Assembly: GCF_003008695.1 (NCBI RefSeq)
Contig: NZ_PXZT01000003.1
Location: forward strand, 3,439-67,438
Length of the DNA: 64,000 nucleotides
Reading direction: 5' to 3'
Origin: Trichococcus alkaliphilus
Lineage (GTDB): Bacteria; Bacillota; Bacilli; Lactobacillales; Aerococcaceae
Shown here: positions 53,330 to 62,438 of the stretch, in pieces
Position numbering within the stretch: position 1 is the stretch's first letter
Layout of the letters: each line of letters opens with the position of its first letter
Notes under the pieces: generated by a model
Databases searched by the model: none
What the model saw: the letters and a program-made list of their open reading frames with translations, nothing else
What the model was told of the DNA's origin: nothing
Translations under genes and position numbers: made by a program

Positions 53330-54010
53330 ATGTCAGGCATCCAGTGGCAGTATATCTTTAATCCGGAATTGGCTCTCTACAGCCTTCCGTACGTCCTGAA
53401 AGGGATGGGCTATACGCTTGGAATCGCGTTGACCAGCATGGTGAATGGTACGCTGCTTGGCTTTGTTCTTGCGATGCTGCAACTGGCCAAGTTGAAACCA
53501 CTTCGCTGGCTGGCGCGGCTCTACATCTCCTTCATGAGGGGAACCCCTACTTTGGTCATTTTGTTCCTGCTCTACTTCGGCTTTCCGTTCATCGGCATCC
53601 AATTCACAGCCGTCACGGCAGCCATCATCGGCTTCAGCATGAGCTCGGCCGCCTACAGTGCGGAAATCATCCGATCATCATTGAATTCCGTCAATCACGG
53701 ACAATGGGAAGCGGCTTATGCGCTGGGGCTGAAATGGTCGTTCATCATGCGTAAAGTCATCGTGCCGCAAGCCCTGCGGATCGCCATCCCGCCGATGAGC
53801 AACGTGCTGCTGGACCTGATCAAAGGGTCATCTTTGGCGGCAATGATCACCGTTCCGGAAATGTTCCAGAACGCCAAGATAGTCGGCGGCCGCGAGTTCG
53901 ACTACATGACCATGTACATCCTGGTCGCGCTCATCTACTGGGCGGTCTGCAGCGTCTTTGCTGCTTTCCAGACACGCATCGAGAAGAAATTGTCTTTGTA
54001 TGTGGAATGA
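53330..54010 (+). CDS. Amino-acid ABC transporter permease
   Basis: The 226-residue permease has about five membrane segments and the HisMQ family motifs: LYISFMRGTPTLVILFLLYFG (in part YISFMRGTPTLV), YSAEIIRSSLNSVNHGQWEAA, ALGLKWSFIMRKVIVPQALR and PPMSNVLLDLIKGSSLAAMI. GGTGGG lies upstream of the ATG. It works with the binding protein encoded before it. A strong terminator follows directly, confirming that no ATPase gene belongs to this transcript. Confidence 0.9.
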   Translation: MSGIQWQYIFNPELALYSLPYVLKGMGYTLGIALTSMVNGTLLGFVLAMLQLAKLKPLRWLARLYISFMRGTPTLVILFLLYFGFPFIGIQFTAVTAAIIGFSMSSAAYSAEIIRSSLNSVNHGQWEAAYALGLKWSFIMRKVIVPQALRIAIPPMSNVLLDLIKGSSLAAMITVPEMFQNAKIVGGREFDYMTMYILVALIYWAVCSVFAAFQTRIEKKLSLYVE

Positions 54011-54011
54011 C

Positions 54012-54050
54012 AAAAGAGGCAACCTCGCTTTTTCGAGGTTGCCTCTTTTT
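54012..54050. terminator. Bidirectional terminator between convergent genes
   Basis: AAAGAGGCAACCTCG (54013-54027) and CGAGGTTGCCTCTTT (54034-54048) form a perfect stem with a six-base loop and T runs on both strands. It ends the permease gene, and its right edge touches the stop of the convergent HTH gene. Confidence 0.9.
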
Positions 54051-54757
54051 CAGTTTAATTCCTTAACTATTTCAGATACTTTTTCCAAACGCTCTATCGT
54101 ATTGGATCTTGAGCGGCTTACTTTTCTCGGTCCGTTTTTTCCGCCTTTGATGCTGACTATAGTTTTCCCTCCAGGACTTCGAATGGTCCCTTCAAATACC
54201 CTTACTTCAGCAGAAGGCCTACAGTTTTCTGCTTTTTTATTGACTTCCAACTCTTTCTTGACCTCTTCAGGCAACGCCATATAGATCAACATTTGTGAAG
54301 AACCCGAAGCAGCAGACTTCCCTTGCTCCCACGACCTGATGGTGGATATGTTCATATTAACAATCTCCGAAAACTCTTTCTGAGTAATCCCTAATACGGT
54401 CCTGAATAATTTATAAAAAATCTTTTTCTCAAATGCTTTGCCGGAATTCAATAGTTTTATCAAGGCTTTCTTATTGCTGGCTTGCTTCTGTTCATCTACT
54501 TTGTTCTTTAAATCATAATAGATGTAAAAAAATTTACCTTCAGCTGATTTTTCGGGTGTCCCAAATAGAAATTCTTTTAATTGCAATTCATCAATCGCGT
54601 AGTCTTTCATCAACTCTTCTCTGGAAACATCCAATGCCGCCATGAAATGTTGCATTTCCAAAGATTGTTTTCCAAAAGGAGCGTCGTACCTGCTCTTCTC
54701 GTCTTTAAAAGGCTTCAACTCAGTATATTGCTCAGAAGTAAGATGTTCCTTACCCAT
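54050..54757 (-). CDS. Helix-turn-helix protein in an AT-rich two-gene module
   Basis: The 235-residue protein (start MGKEHLTSEQY, AAAGGG upstream) has a central XRE/HigA-like helix-turn-helix: FRTVLGITQKEFSEIVNMNISTIRSWEQGKS (about residues 120-150). The N-terminal part is helical and charged. The C-terminal part ends with a basic patch (KGGKNGPRKVSRSRS) and an amphipathic helix. Its ATG overlaps the end of the upstream gene. The HTH resembles HigA/MqsA-type antitoxin regulators that end up second in their operons. I do not recognise the full-length family. Confidence 0.7.
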   Translation of the reverse strand: MGKEHLTSEQYTELKPFKDEKSRYDAPFGKQSLEMQHFMAALDVSREELMKDYAIDELQLKEFLFGTPEKSAEGKFFYIYYDLKNKVDEQKQASNKKALIKLLNSGKAFEKKIFYKLFRTVLGITQKEFSEIVNMNISTIRSWEQGKSAASGSSQMLIYMALPEEVKKELEVNKKAENCRPSAEVRVFEGTIRSPGGKTIVSIKGGKNGPRKVSRSRSNTIERLEKVSEIVKELN

Positions 54758-55376
54758 CAGTATCATCCCTTTCCAGTTGTTCGATCATATCTTGTATCTC
54801 TACGGAACCATCCAGAGCCAATGCCATTATATCCGTCTTATCAACATTTCTTTGTCCAGAGTAGCTCGACGGCGTAAACGAAGAGTTAGAATACGCCTTG
54901 TCAAATACGCCAACAACATATTTATTGTATGAATATGTTTCGCCAATCTCAACCATTTCCTGACCTAGCTGAAAAATGCCCCTTAAGATGATATCAGTCT
55001 CTCCAAAAATCTCTTGCTTAGCTCCCTTTAAACGCGAATTCAAATCCAGACGAAATTCATAGATACGATTTCCTGTTGAGAGATGCTTATTGTTCAACTT
55101 TTGGATGATCCTTAGACTCATCTCCACCTCATGTCCCCTGACTCGAATAGCGATTGACTTATCTTTAGGAACTGTAAAGTTATCCCACCAATCAAAATCA
55201 TAGCCATTAATCTGTTCCAAAACAGCTATAATAAAGTTGTATAGTGCTAGCGATTTGATGTCGTCTTGAGCGTCTAATTCGGCTAAATAGTGATGCAATA
55301 ACTCATCTGACTGAACCTGGTTGCTGTCAATGCTGTACCAGCCATCAACTTCACCGAGTCGGTTTATCCTTACCAT
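54750..55376 (-). CDS. Unknown protein, partner of the HTH gene
   Basis: The 208-residue product (start MVRINRLGEVDGWY) has no recognised domain. It is mixed alpha/beta, acidic, and without signal peptide or membrane segment. Segments include FDWWDNFTVPKDKSIAIRVR and EFRLDLNSRLKGAKQEIFGE. Its end overlaps the start of the HTH gene, so the two are co-translated. Codon use is visibly more AT-rich than in neighbouring genes, suggesting horizontal arrival. A toxin/antitoxin-like or phage-defence-like pair is possible, but nothing in the residues proves it. Confidence 0.6.
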   Translation of the reverse strand: MVRINRLGEVDGWYSIDSNQVQSDELLHHYLAELDAQDDIKSLALYNFIIAVLEQINGYDFDWWDNFTVPKDKSIAIRVRGHEVEMSLRIIQKLNNKHLSTGNRIYEFRLDLNSRLKGAKQEIFGETDIILRGIFQLGQEMVEIGETYSYNKYVVGVFDKAYSNSSFTPSSYSGQRNVDKTDIMALALDGSVEIQDMIEQLERDDTDG

Positions 55377-55548
55377 GATTTCCCACAACTCCTCAGTGCG
55401 TAGTATAGCAGCAACCTCGTAAAACGTAATAATTATTATTACACAATATTATAAGGTACCCATTCTTATTAGTCAATCAAACCGATTTCAGGCTCCGAAC
55501 GATCTGAAATTGAATCTGTTCTCTAAAAAAATGGTCTGCTAAAAGTAA

Positions 55549-55620
55549 AATACGCAAAAAGCAGGCTGTTACGGGCCTGCTTTTTTGCGTATTCTGGAAG
55601 CCGGAGTCGGGGCCGGCTTC
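55549..55620 (-). terminator. Tandem terminators after aconitase
   Basis: Hairpin 1: AATACGCAAAAAGCAGGC and GCCTGCTTTTTTGCGTATT (55549-55593). Hairpin 2: GAAGCCGG and CCGGCTTC (55597-55620). On the minus strand hairpin 2 comes first, then hairpin 1, which has internal T and A tracts so it can stop both directions. They lie 40-110 bp after the aconitase stop. Confidence 0.85.
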
Positions 55621-55661
55621 TTCTATTCATCGATTACTCGGAGTAGCATATTAAGAAAAGC

Positions 55662-58355
55662 TTATTTGATCTTGTTTCTGAGCACCATCGGCAAGATCCC
55701 TTTGTTGCGGTAATAGTCGATTTCGATTTCAGAATCCAGTCTTGCGATAGCTTGGAAGGTTTTTTCCGTTCCGTCCGCAGCTTGCGCTGTCACAGTGATT
55801 ACTTCATTCGGTTTTACCTCATCCGTGATTGCAATCGCGTACTCTTCCAACCCTGTCAATCCCAGCGTCTCCGCATCTTCCCCTTTTAGGAATTCCAACG
55901 GAAGCGCACCCACCATGATCAGGTTGGAGCGGTGGATCCGTTCGAAACTTTTAGCGATTACCGCATCGACGCCCAACAGTCTGGCGCCTTTTGCTGCCCA
56001 GTCGCGGGAAGATCCCATTCCATAATCGTCTCCGGCCAGAATCACCAATCCGGTGCCGTCTTCTTTATATTTCACGCTGGCATCGAAAATCGGCATGATT
56101 TCGTTGGTCGGGATGTATTTGGTGAACCCGCCTTCCAAGCCATCCGCCAAAGCGTTTCTCAAGCGGATATTCGAGAAAGTACCGCGCACCATCACTTCAT
56201 GGTGTCCTCTGCGGCTTCCGTATGAATTGAAGTCTTTCGGTTTCACGCCATGCTCCATCAGATATTTTCCGGCTGGAGACTTCATTGCGATGGCTCCAAC
56301 CGGCGAGATGTGGTCGGTCGTGATGGAATCCTGGAATTTCCCTAAAACGCGCATTCCTTTCAGGCTCGTTATCGGCTCCGTTTCCAATTGGAAGTTTTCG
56401 AAGTATGGTGGATTTGCGATATAGGTTGAATCGCCATCCCAGTCGTAAACCGGTTTATCTGCGGATTCAATTTTGTTCCACAGGTCGTTTGAGTCGAATA
56501 CGGAACGGTACTCTTCTTTGAACATATCCGCCAGCACGGATTCATTCACGACTTTTTGGACTTCTTCGTTACTCGGCAAAATGTCCTTGAAATAGACTGG
56601 CTGTCCTTCTTTATCCGTCCCGATCGGATCGGTAGCCAGATTCACTTTGACATTGCCCGCTAAGGCATAGGCGATGACCAAATGCGGCGCTGCCAGGTAG
56701 CCCGCTTTCACTTCCGCATGGATGCGTCCTTCAAAGTTGCGGTTACCGCTCAATACAGCCGAAAGCAGGATGTTGCCCTCTTTGGCCGCTTCGCTGACTT
56801 CCGGCCTCAGCGGTCCGGAGTTGCCCACGCAGGTCATGCAGCCGTAGCCGATGATATTGAAGCCTAACGCTTCCAGGTAAGGCAATAAGCCCGATTTTTC
56901 GTAATAGCGCGCCGTCACTTTCGATCCCGGCGACATGGATGTTTTGACGTAGCGTTTGACGGAAAGTCCCTTTTCGACTGCATTTTTTGCCAACAACGCG
57001 GCGCTGAGCATCAGGTACGGATTGCTTGTGTTTGTGCAGCTTGTGATGGCCGCGATGGATACCGCTCCGTTTTCCAGCTCTTCTTGATAGCCGTCTTCAT
57101 AGGTGATCGTCACTTTGTTGTCGATATCCTCTGCATCCAACCCATAGCCTTGATTCCCCATCGGCGCTGCATAGGCTTCGGTGAATTTTTGGCTGACATC
57201 GGATAGTTTCACTAAATCCTGCGGTCTTTTTGGACCGGCCAAGCTTGGTTCCACTGTTGAAAGGTCGATTTCGATCAGCTCTGAATACTCCGGTTCGATT
57301 GCATCATTGTAGAAAAGGTTGTTCGCTTTGACATAGGCTTCGATCCTGTCGACTTTCGCATCTTCCCTGCCGGTGAAGCGCAGATAGCCCAATGTTTCGT
57401 CATCAACCGGGAAGAAGCCGCAGGTCGCTCCGTATTCCGGCGCCATGTTGGCAATGACCGATCTGTCGGCGATCGTCAAGTTTTTCAGGCCGTCACCGAA
57501 ATATTCGACGAATTTTCCGACTACTTTTTGCTCACGCAACACTTGGGTCATTTTTAAAGCCAGATCAGTTGCTGTCGCGCCGTTTTGGAGTTTGCCAGTA
57601 AAGCGTACGCCAACGACATCCGGCAGCTGCAGGTAACACGGTTGACCCAACATGCCTGCCTCGGCTTCGATGCCGCCGACGCCCCAACCAAGGACACCCA
57701 AAGCGTTGATCATCGTCGTGTGCGAATCGGTCCCTACCAAAGTATCCGGGTAGAGGATGGTTTCCCCATCGGCTTCGGCTTCCTTGACCACATCAGCCAG
57801 GTATTCCAAGTTCACCTGATGGACAATTCCCGTCGCTGGTGGCACAACACTGAAGGAATCAAACGATTTTTCCGCCCAGCTGAAGAATTCGTAACGCTCG
57901 CGGTTCCGATCGAACTCAATTTCCGCGTTCATTCTGAAGGCATCATTGAATCCGGAGTAATCGACTTGAACGGAATGGTCAATGACCAAATCCACTGGTA
58001 TGTCCGGATTGATGATTGCGGAATCTTTACCCAATTTATCGGTCACATAACGCAATGCTGCCAAGTCCACGATCGCCGCTCCGCCTGTCAAATCCTGCAG
58101 AATGACACGGGATGGTTTGAATGGGATCTCTGTTTTCACTTCGTTTACAGGTTTCCAGTTGGCTAAGGACAGGACGTGTTGTTCAGTGATTACCTTGCCG
58201 TCTTCTTGCCTCAACAAGTTTTCCAGCAAGACACGGATGGAATATGGCAATTTGGCGATCGTCACTTTTTCATTTTCCAATGATTTCAGATCGTAGTACT
58301 TATACTCCTTCCCATTTGTAGTGATGGTTTTAATTGATTTCTGCTTGCTGTTCAT
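55662..58355 (-). CDS. acnA: Aconitate hydratase (AcnA type)
   Basis: The 897-residue enzyme starts at MNSKQKSIK behind GGAGAGG. It is the AcnA/IRP1 type: [38 protein letters not shown], cluster cysteines in [12 protein letters not shown] and [11 protein letters not shown], and the swivel-domain [19 protein letters not shown] and [16 protein letters not shown]. It interconverts citrate, cis-aconitate and isocitrate. Its neighbours are a LysR regulator, a CitMHS carrier and a PrpF-like isomerase, so it probably serves uptake and use of an external tricarboxylate. A full TCA cycle is not shown by this window. Confidence 0.93.
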   Translation of the reverse strand: MNSKQKSIKTITTNGKEYKYYDLKSLENEKVTIAKLPYSIRVLLENLLRQEDGKVITEQHVLSLANWKPVNEVKTEIPFKPSRVILQDLTGGAAIVDLAALRYVTDKLGKDSAIINPDIPVDLVIDHSVQVDYSGFNDAFRMNAEIEFDRNRERYEFFSWAEKSFDSFSVVPPATGIVHQVNLEYLADVVKEAEADGETILYPDTLVGTDSHTTMINALGVLGWGVGGIEAEAGMLGQPCYLQLPDVVGVRFTGKLQNGATATDLALKMTQVLREQKVVGKFVEYFGDGLKNLTIADRSVIANMAPEYGATCGFFPVDDETLGYLRFTGREDAKVDRIEAYVKANNLFYNDAIEPEYSELIEIDLSTVEPSLAGPKRPQDLVKLSDVSQKFTEAYAAPMGNQGYGLDAEDIDNKVTITYEDGYQEELENGAVSIAAITSCTNTSNPYLMLSAALLAKNAVEKGLSVKRYVKTSMSPGSKVTARYYEKSGLLPYLEALGFNIIGYGCMTCVGNSGPLRPEVSEAAKEGNILLSAVLSGNRNFEGRIHAEVKAGYLAAPHLVIAYALAGNVKVNLATDPIGTDKEGQPVYFKDILPSNEEVQKVVNESVLADMFKEEYRSVFDSNDLWNKIESADKPVYDWDGDSTYIANPPYFENFQLETEPITSLKGMRVLGKFQDSITTDHISPVGAIAMKSPAGKYLMEHGVKPKDFNSYGSRRGHHEVMVRGTFSNIRLRNALADGLEGGFTKYIPTNEIMPIFDASVKYKEDGTGLVILAGDDYGMGSSRDWAAKGARLLGVDAVIAKSFERIHRSNLIMVGALPLEFLKGEDAETLGLTGLEEYAIAITDEVKPNEVITVTAQAADGTEKTFQAIARLDSEIEIDYYRNKGILPMVLRNKIK

Positions 58356-58442
58356 AGTATAGTACCTCTCCAATTTATATATTCTTGTATTTACTTAGTA
58401 TGAGTGTATCCCTATAATAAACATAAATGAAATACATATATT

Positions 58443-58457
58443 TTATGAATATCATAA
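58443..58457. promoter_or_regulatory. Dyad between acnA and the LysR gene
   Basis: TTATGA-ATA-TCATAA is a perfect inverted repeat in the 130-bp divergent region between acnA and the LysR gene. Size and position fit a LysR-type binding site (T-N11-A style). Similar half sites recur before the PrpF-like gene at 62117-62137. Confidence 0.5.
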
Positions 58458-58485
58458 GCACGACTTATAACAAGGGGATGATTCT

Positions 58486-59394
58486 ATGGAAATGAAAGAT
58501 ATCGAATACGTGAAGGCAATCAACGACTGCGGCAGTTTGACAAGGGCAGCTGAGTCTCTTTACATCTCACAGCCCTCATTGAGCATGTACATCAAAAATA
58601 TGCAGGCCCGATTGGGATTCCCAGTCTTCAATCAAATCGGAAAGAAATATGAACTGACTTTCCTTGGTGAACGTTTTTTGGCTGCCGGGATCGAGATTCT
58701 GCGCATGCGCGAAAACTTTTACGATGAAGCTGCCCATATATTGGACAACAAAATCGGCCGTCTGCGCGTTTCCATTCCCTTCATGCGCGGTTCTTACCTG
58801 GCTCCGGATATCTTGCCGAAATTCAATGAAATCTACCCAAATATCGAAGTCGAGTTGCTCGAAGAATCTTCCAAAGTTGTAGAAGAAAAAATCAACAACG
58901 GCGAAGCGGATATCGCAATCATGAACATGCCGCACCACGCTTTGAATCTGGACTATGAAATCATCAAATCGGAAGAAATCCTGTTGGCTGTGCCCTCAGG
59001 ACATCCTTGCATCAATCAAGGGAAGCCTAATCCGAAGAGCAGCTATCCTTCCATTGATCTGCATTTGTTCAAAAAGGATCGATTCATTCTGCATTTCCCA
59101 GATCAGCGCACCGGCCAAATCGCCGAAGCGATTTTTGCGGAACATCATTTCGTTCCCAATAAAGTGACGCATACTCGGAATATCGAGACAGCTGTCAATC
59201 TGACGATGACGGGATATGGCATCTCCTTCTTGAACGAGACCCATATCCGTCACTTGAAATTCGGCAATGCTCCGCGCTTTTTCTCTTTCGAGGGCAAGCC
59301 ACATTATGCGGATATGATTGTGGCTTACCGCAAAGGGCGAAAACTGCCCCCTTACATCAGAACCTTGATTGACCTTTGCCGGGAAGTCGTTTGA
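58486..59394 (+). CDS. LysR family transcriptional regulator
   Basis: The 302-residue protein has the LysR N-terminal winged helix (MKDIEYVKAINDCGSLTRAAESLYISQPSLSMYIKNMQ in pieces) followed by a LysR substrate-binding domain with IGRLRVSIPFMRGSYLAPDIL and EADIAIMNMPHHALN. It is encoded divergently from acnA and convergently with the carrier operon, so it probably activates them in response to a tricarboxylate. Similar regulators (CitR/CcpC-like) respond to citrate. CcpC-type function is an analogy, not demonstrated. Confidence 0.88.
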   Translation: MEMKDIEYVKAINDCGSLTRAAESLYISQPSLSMYIKNMQARLGFPVFNQIGKKYELTFLGERFLAAGIEILRMRENFYDEAAHILDNKIGRLRVSIPFMRGSYLAPDILPKFNEIYPNIEVELLEESSKVVEEKINNGEADIAIMNMPHHALNLDYEIIKSEEILLAVPSGHPCINQGKPNPKSSYPSIDLHLFKKDRFILHFPDQRTGQIAEAIFAEHHFVPNKVTHTRNIETAVNLTMTGYGISFLNETHIRHLKFGNAPRFFSFEGKPHYADMIVAYRKGRKLPPYIRTLIDLCREVV

Positions 59395-59397
59395 TGA

Positions 59398-60774
59398 CTA
59401 ATTAAACAAGAAAGGCAGCGGAATCGCACCAATCAGAATGGCGATGACCGTTTGGATCACAAAGCTTGGAAGACCCCATTTCAGGTATTCTTTTGAGTAA
59501 TCGCCAAAGCTGACTTCTGTTCTGTCAACCAAAACATAAAGGAAGGCCACTAATGGACTTGCAAAACGGATGGCTTGACCCATCATGGAAGCGACACCGA
59601 TTTCAGTTGGTGTTGCCCCGTATTGGTAAGCGATTGGTGCCAATACCGGCAGGATACCGAAGTAGAAGGCGTCATTTGGCAAGAAGAACAAACCAGGTAA
59701 AGAAATCAAAGCCAAGAAGAATGGAATGTAAGCACCCATGTTTTCCGGAATCATGCCAGCCATTTGTTGTGCGATGGCTGCGCTCATGCCGCTGCCGTTC
59801 AGGACACCCATGATGATACCTGCACCATAAACCAAGCTCACCGGCCCTAGTGCTTCTCCACCATTCGCGATCAGACGGGAAGACTGCAGATTCAACTGTC
59901 TGTAGTTGACCAGCAACGCGATAGCTGTACCAAGCACGAAGAGGATACCGCCATTGATGACGTCCATGATCAACATTGTCATGATTGCCGCTGTAAGGAT
60001 AAAGTTGAACCAAATCAATTTAGGGCGTTTCAAATACGCATCTTTTTCGTTGATTTCTTTAATGATGTGTTCCAAGTCGCTGTCATGGATAATGCCGCTG
60101 CCTTTTTCGTAGCCCAGACGAGCGCGCTCTTTTTTACCGTAGTAGTAGCACATATACAATGCTAGGATTGTTGCACCAATCATACCTGGGATAACGGGTA
60201 CGAAGAATTCTTTCGGTGTCAAGTTCAGCACCGGCATCGCACGCGCCATCGGGCCACTCCAAGGGACTAAGTTCATTACCGAGTTGCAGAATCCGATGAT
60301 TACCGCCAAGTAAAGCTGGTTCATCTTCATTTTTTTGAAAAGCGTCAGAACTGCTGTCGTTACGATCAAAACAGTCGTTGTCCCGTCACCATCCAGTGAC
60401 ACGATTAAAGAGATAACACCAGTAGCGACACAAATCTTCATTGGATCGCCTTTTGCCCATTTGATCATCTTCGTAGCCAATGGATCGAATAGACCGACGT
60501 CCAACATAACCGAGAAGTAAAGGATGGCGAACAGCAATAATGTAATCGTTGGGGCTACACCTTTACCGATAAGTTTTCCATCCCCATCAAGTGAGTAATA
60601 CAATCCACCAAAAATCCAGTCAAACACTTCCAAAAGTGGTGTTCCAGATATAAATGCTGCGGCTAAACCAAAAACAACGGGAACTAAAATTAATGCTGCA
60701 AAAGGTGACATTTTCTTGGTTAATAACAAAACCATGAAGGTAACGATCATTCCATAGCCTAACAATGCTAACAT
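59398..60774 (-). CDS. CitMHS family tricarboxylate transporter
   Basis: The 458-residue membrane protein starts at MLALLGYG after AGGAAG. It has about 11-12 membrane segments and CitMHS features: ILYFSVMLDVGLFDPLATKMIKWAKGDP (in part SVMLDVGLFDPL), VSLDGDGTTTVLIVTTAVL, and PWSGPMARAMPVLN. CitMHS carriers take up citrate bound to Mg2+ or Ca2+ with protons. In this operon the cargo may instead be aconitate or a related tricarboxylate. It lies 29 bp downstream of the PrpF-like gene. Its stop nearly touches the convergent LysR gene end (3 bp). Confidence 0.9.
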   Translation of the reverse strand: MLALLGYGMIVTFMVLLLTKKMSPFAALILVPVVFGLAAAFISGTPLLEVFDWIFGGLYYSLDGDGKLIGKGVAPTITLLLFAILYFSVMLDVGLFDPLATKMIKWAKGDPMKICVATGVISLIVSLDGDGTTTVLIVTTAVLTLFKKMKMNQLYLAVIIGFCNSVMNLVPWSGPMARAMPVLNLTPKEFFVPVIPGMIGATILALYMCYYYGKKERARLGYEKGSGIIHDSDLEHIIKEINEKDAYLKRPKLIWFNFILTAAIMTMLIMDVINGGILFVLGTAIALLVNYRQLNLQSSRLIANGGEALGPVSLVYGAGIIMGVLNGSGMSAAIAQQMAGMIPENMGAYIPFFLALISLPGLFFLPNDAFYFGILPVLAPIAYQYGATPTEIGVASMMGQAIRFASPLVAFLYVLVDRTEVSFGDYSKEYLKWGLPSFVIQTVIAILIGAIPLPFLFN

Positions 60775-60803
60775 TTTCACACTTCCTATTCTTTGTGTTA
60801 TTT

Positions 60804-61940
60804 CTATCCTTTATAGAAGACTTTACCGACCATGATTTTTCTCGCGGTCCGGTGACTCGATACGGATTCGATTTTTATCTTTCCATCTTCATTTTTGTAC
60901 TTCATGGCTACCGAAATGAGGCCATCACTGTGTCCAAGCACAAGCTCATTCTTCACATTTTCATTCCCCAGCACTTCATTCGGGATAGTGCCCGGAATCG
61001 CACAGGCGGCTGCTGTACACAACGCCCCTGTCAAAGCGATTGTTTTGTGGGCTTTCTGCATGCTCATCATCCGGATGGAAAGGTCATATTCGGATGCGTT
61101 TATTTCTTTCCCGCTGTCCGTAATGAAATCCTGCGCTGCTGACACGATTGTCATTTTGGGTACTCCTGGCGTCACCGTAGCGGCTGCTTCCCAATTATCG
61201 GCCAAGCCCATTTTGACTGCTGCTTCTCCCCTGATTTTTTCCAACAGCACCAGATTGGCCGGGTCTGCGTCAATCATGGCCGCCGTCTCTGTTCCTGCAA
61301 AACCGATAGCTTCTGCTTTGACATACACCAGCGGGTTTGCTGCATCAACGATCGATACTTCGACATCTCCGTAATCTTCGATTTCCAGCACGTCTTTGGT
61401 TTGTCCTGTCGGCAACAGTTTGCCGGTGAAGGAACCTTCCGGATTCAAAAACTCCAATTCGATCTTCGAGCCCGTTCCTGGAACACCTGAAATACTGAAG
61501 TCGCCTTCATAAGTGATCTCTCCGTTAGGCGTGGGGATATGCTCGTGAATGATTTTCTTTGTGTTTGTATTATATACTCTTACAGTCGTGATTGGGGAGG
61601 TAATATCCACCAGGTTATTTTCAAGAGCGAAGACTCCTACTGCAGATGAAATGTTCCCGCAGTTTCCTGCATAGGAAACAAAAGGTTTATCGATCTGAAC
61701 CTGCGCAAATGTATAGTTGACATCCCAATCTTCGGTTGTTTCTTTTGAAATGATGGCGACTTTACTGGTTGTGGAGACTGCCCCACCCAAACCATCAATT
61801 TGGCGTTGATCAGGGCTGCCCATGATTTTTAATAGGATCTGATCACGTTCCTCTTTGTTTTCCGGTAAATCTTCTTCCATTACGAATGCACCTTTGCTTG
61901 TGCCACCGCGAAAGATGCTGCATTGTAGCTCTCTTAACAT
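60804..61940 (-). CDS. PrpF-like aconitate/methylaconitate isomerase
   Basis: Started at MLRELQCSIFRGGTSKG behind GGAGGG, the product is 378 residues. It has the PrpF (diaminopimelate-epimerase-like) fold: IFRGGTSKGAFV, GLGGAVSTTSKVAII with Lys60, and SYAGNCGNISSAVG with Cys94, the lysine and cysteine expected in the proton-shuttling active site. Family members isomerise 2-methylaconitate or aconitate double bonds, or related unsaturated tricarboxylates. No methylcitrate genes are nearby. Next to a tricarboxylate carrier and aconitase, conversion of trans-aconitate to cis-aconitate is the best guess. Confidence 0.85.
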   Translation of the reverse strand: MLRELQCSIFRGGTSKGAFVMEEDLPENKEERDQILLKIMGSPDQRQIDGLGGAVSTTSKVAIISKETTEDWDVNYTFAQVQIDKPFVSYAGNCGNISSAVGVFALENNLVDITSPITTVRVYNTNTKKIIHEHIPTPNGEITYEGDFSISGVPGTGSKIELEFLNPEGSFTGKLLPTGQTKDVLEIEDYGDVEVSIVDAANPLVYVKAEAIGFAGTETAAMIDADPANLVLLEKIRGEAAVKMGLADNWEAAATVTPGVPKMTIVSAAQDFITDSGKEINASEYDLSIRMMSMQKAHKTIALTGALCTAAACAIPGTIPNEVLGNENVKNELVLGHSDGLISVAMKYKNEDGKIKIESVSSHRTARKIMVGKVFYKG

Positions 61941-62116
61941 ATCGTCCCTCCAAATGTTTGCGTTTTCATATATCCATGGATTTGTATTTATCCAGTTGAA
62001 TCCTTTTAGTAACAAGTTCCTATAGACTGCAGTTCTATTGATTGCTCATTACTCAACTTGATATCTGAAGTATAAATTCTGGTTAACCAAATATCCAATC
62101 AATCATTTTTATCTAA

Positions 62117-62137
62117 ATCATAGGTTTAACTTATGAT
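62117..62137. promoter_or_regulatory. Candidate regulator site before the PrpF-like operon
   Basis: ATCATA, eight bases, TTATGAT form an inverted repeat that reuses the TTATGA/TCATAA half site seen between acnA and the LysR gene. A shared LysR regulator would explain it. Support is from similarity of two sites only. Confidence 0.35.
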
Positions 62138-62242
62138 GATAACGATTACAAACAAACTTCTAATTAGTTAGTCAGAAGTTTATTTTATTTATCCTCAATA
62201 TTTCATTGCTTCATTTGCGTATCGCGTAAGTCTATTCAAATA

Positions 62243-62277
62243 AAAGAGCCCGGAACGTGTTGTCCCGGACTCTTTTT
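62243..62277 (-). terminator. Terminator-like hairpin downstream of ogt
   Basis: AGAGCCCGG pairs with CCGGACTCT (one mismatch) around AACGTGTTGTC, with T runs at both ends. It lies 160 bp after the ogt stop on the minus strand, and it could also face transcripts coming from the other side. Confidence 0.6.
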
Positions 62278-62438
62278 GCATTTCTAATTTGATTTTTCAT
62301 TGTTCGCAACCTGAAGCTGTTTCTTCAGGTACTGTTTCCTCATGATCTTACGAAAGCACATATGTACGTTTATTTTCATCTTATTGAGAATCAGCTGTTT
62401 AATTGAGAATCATTTCTCCCAATCATTCAGAACTCAAC

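Larger units (their letters stand above)
61941..62438. other. Intergenic region between ogt and the PrpF-like operon
   Basis: About 500 bp, AT-rich, no gene. It holds the presumed promoter of the carrier operon, a possible regulator dyad at 62117-62137, and a terminator at 62243-62277 for ogt. Confidence 0.5.
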
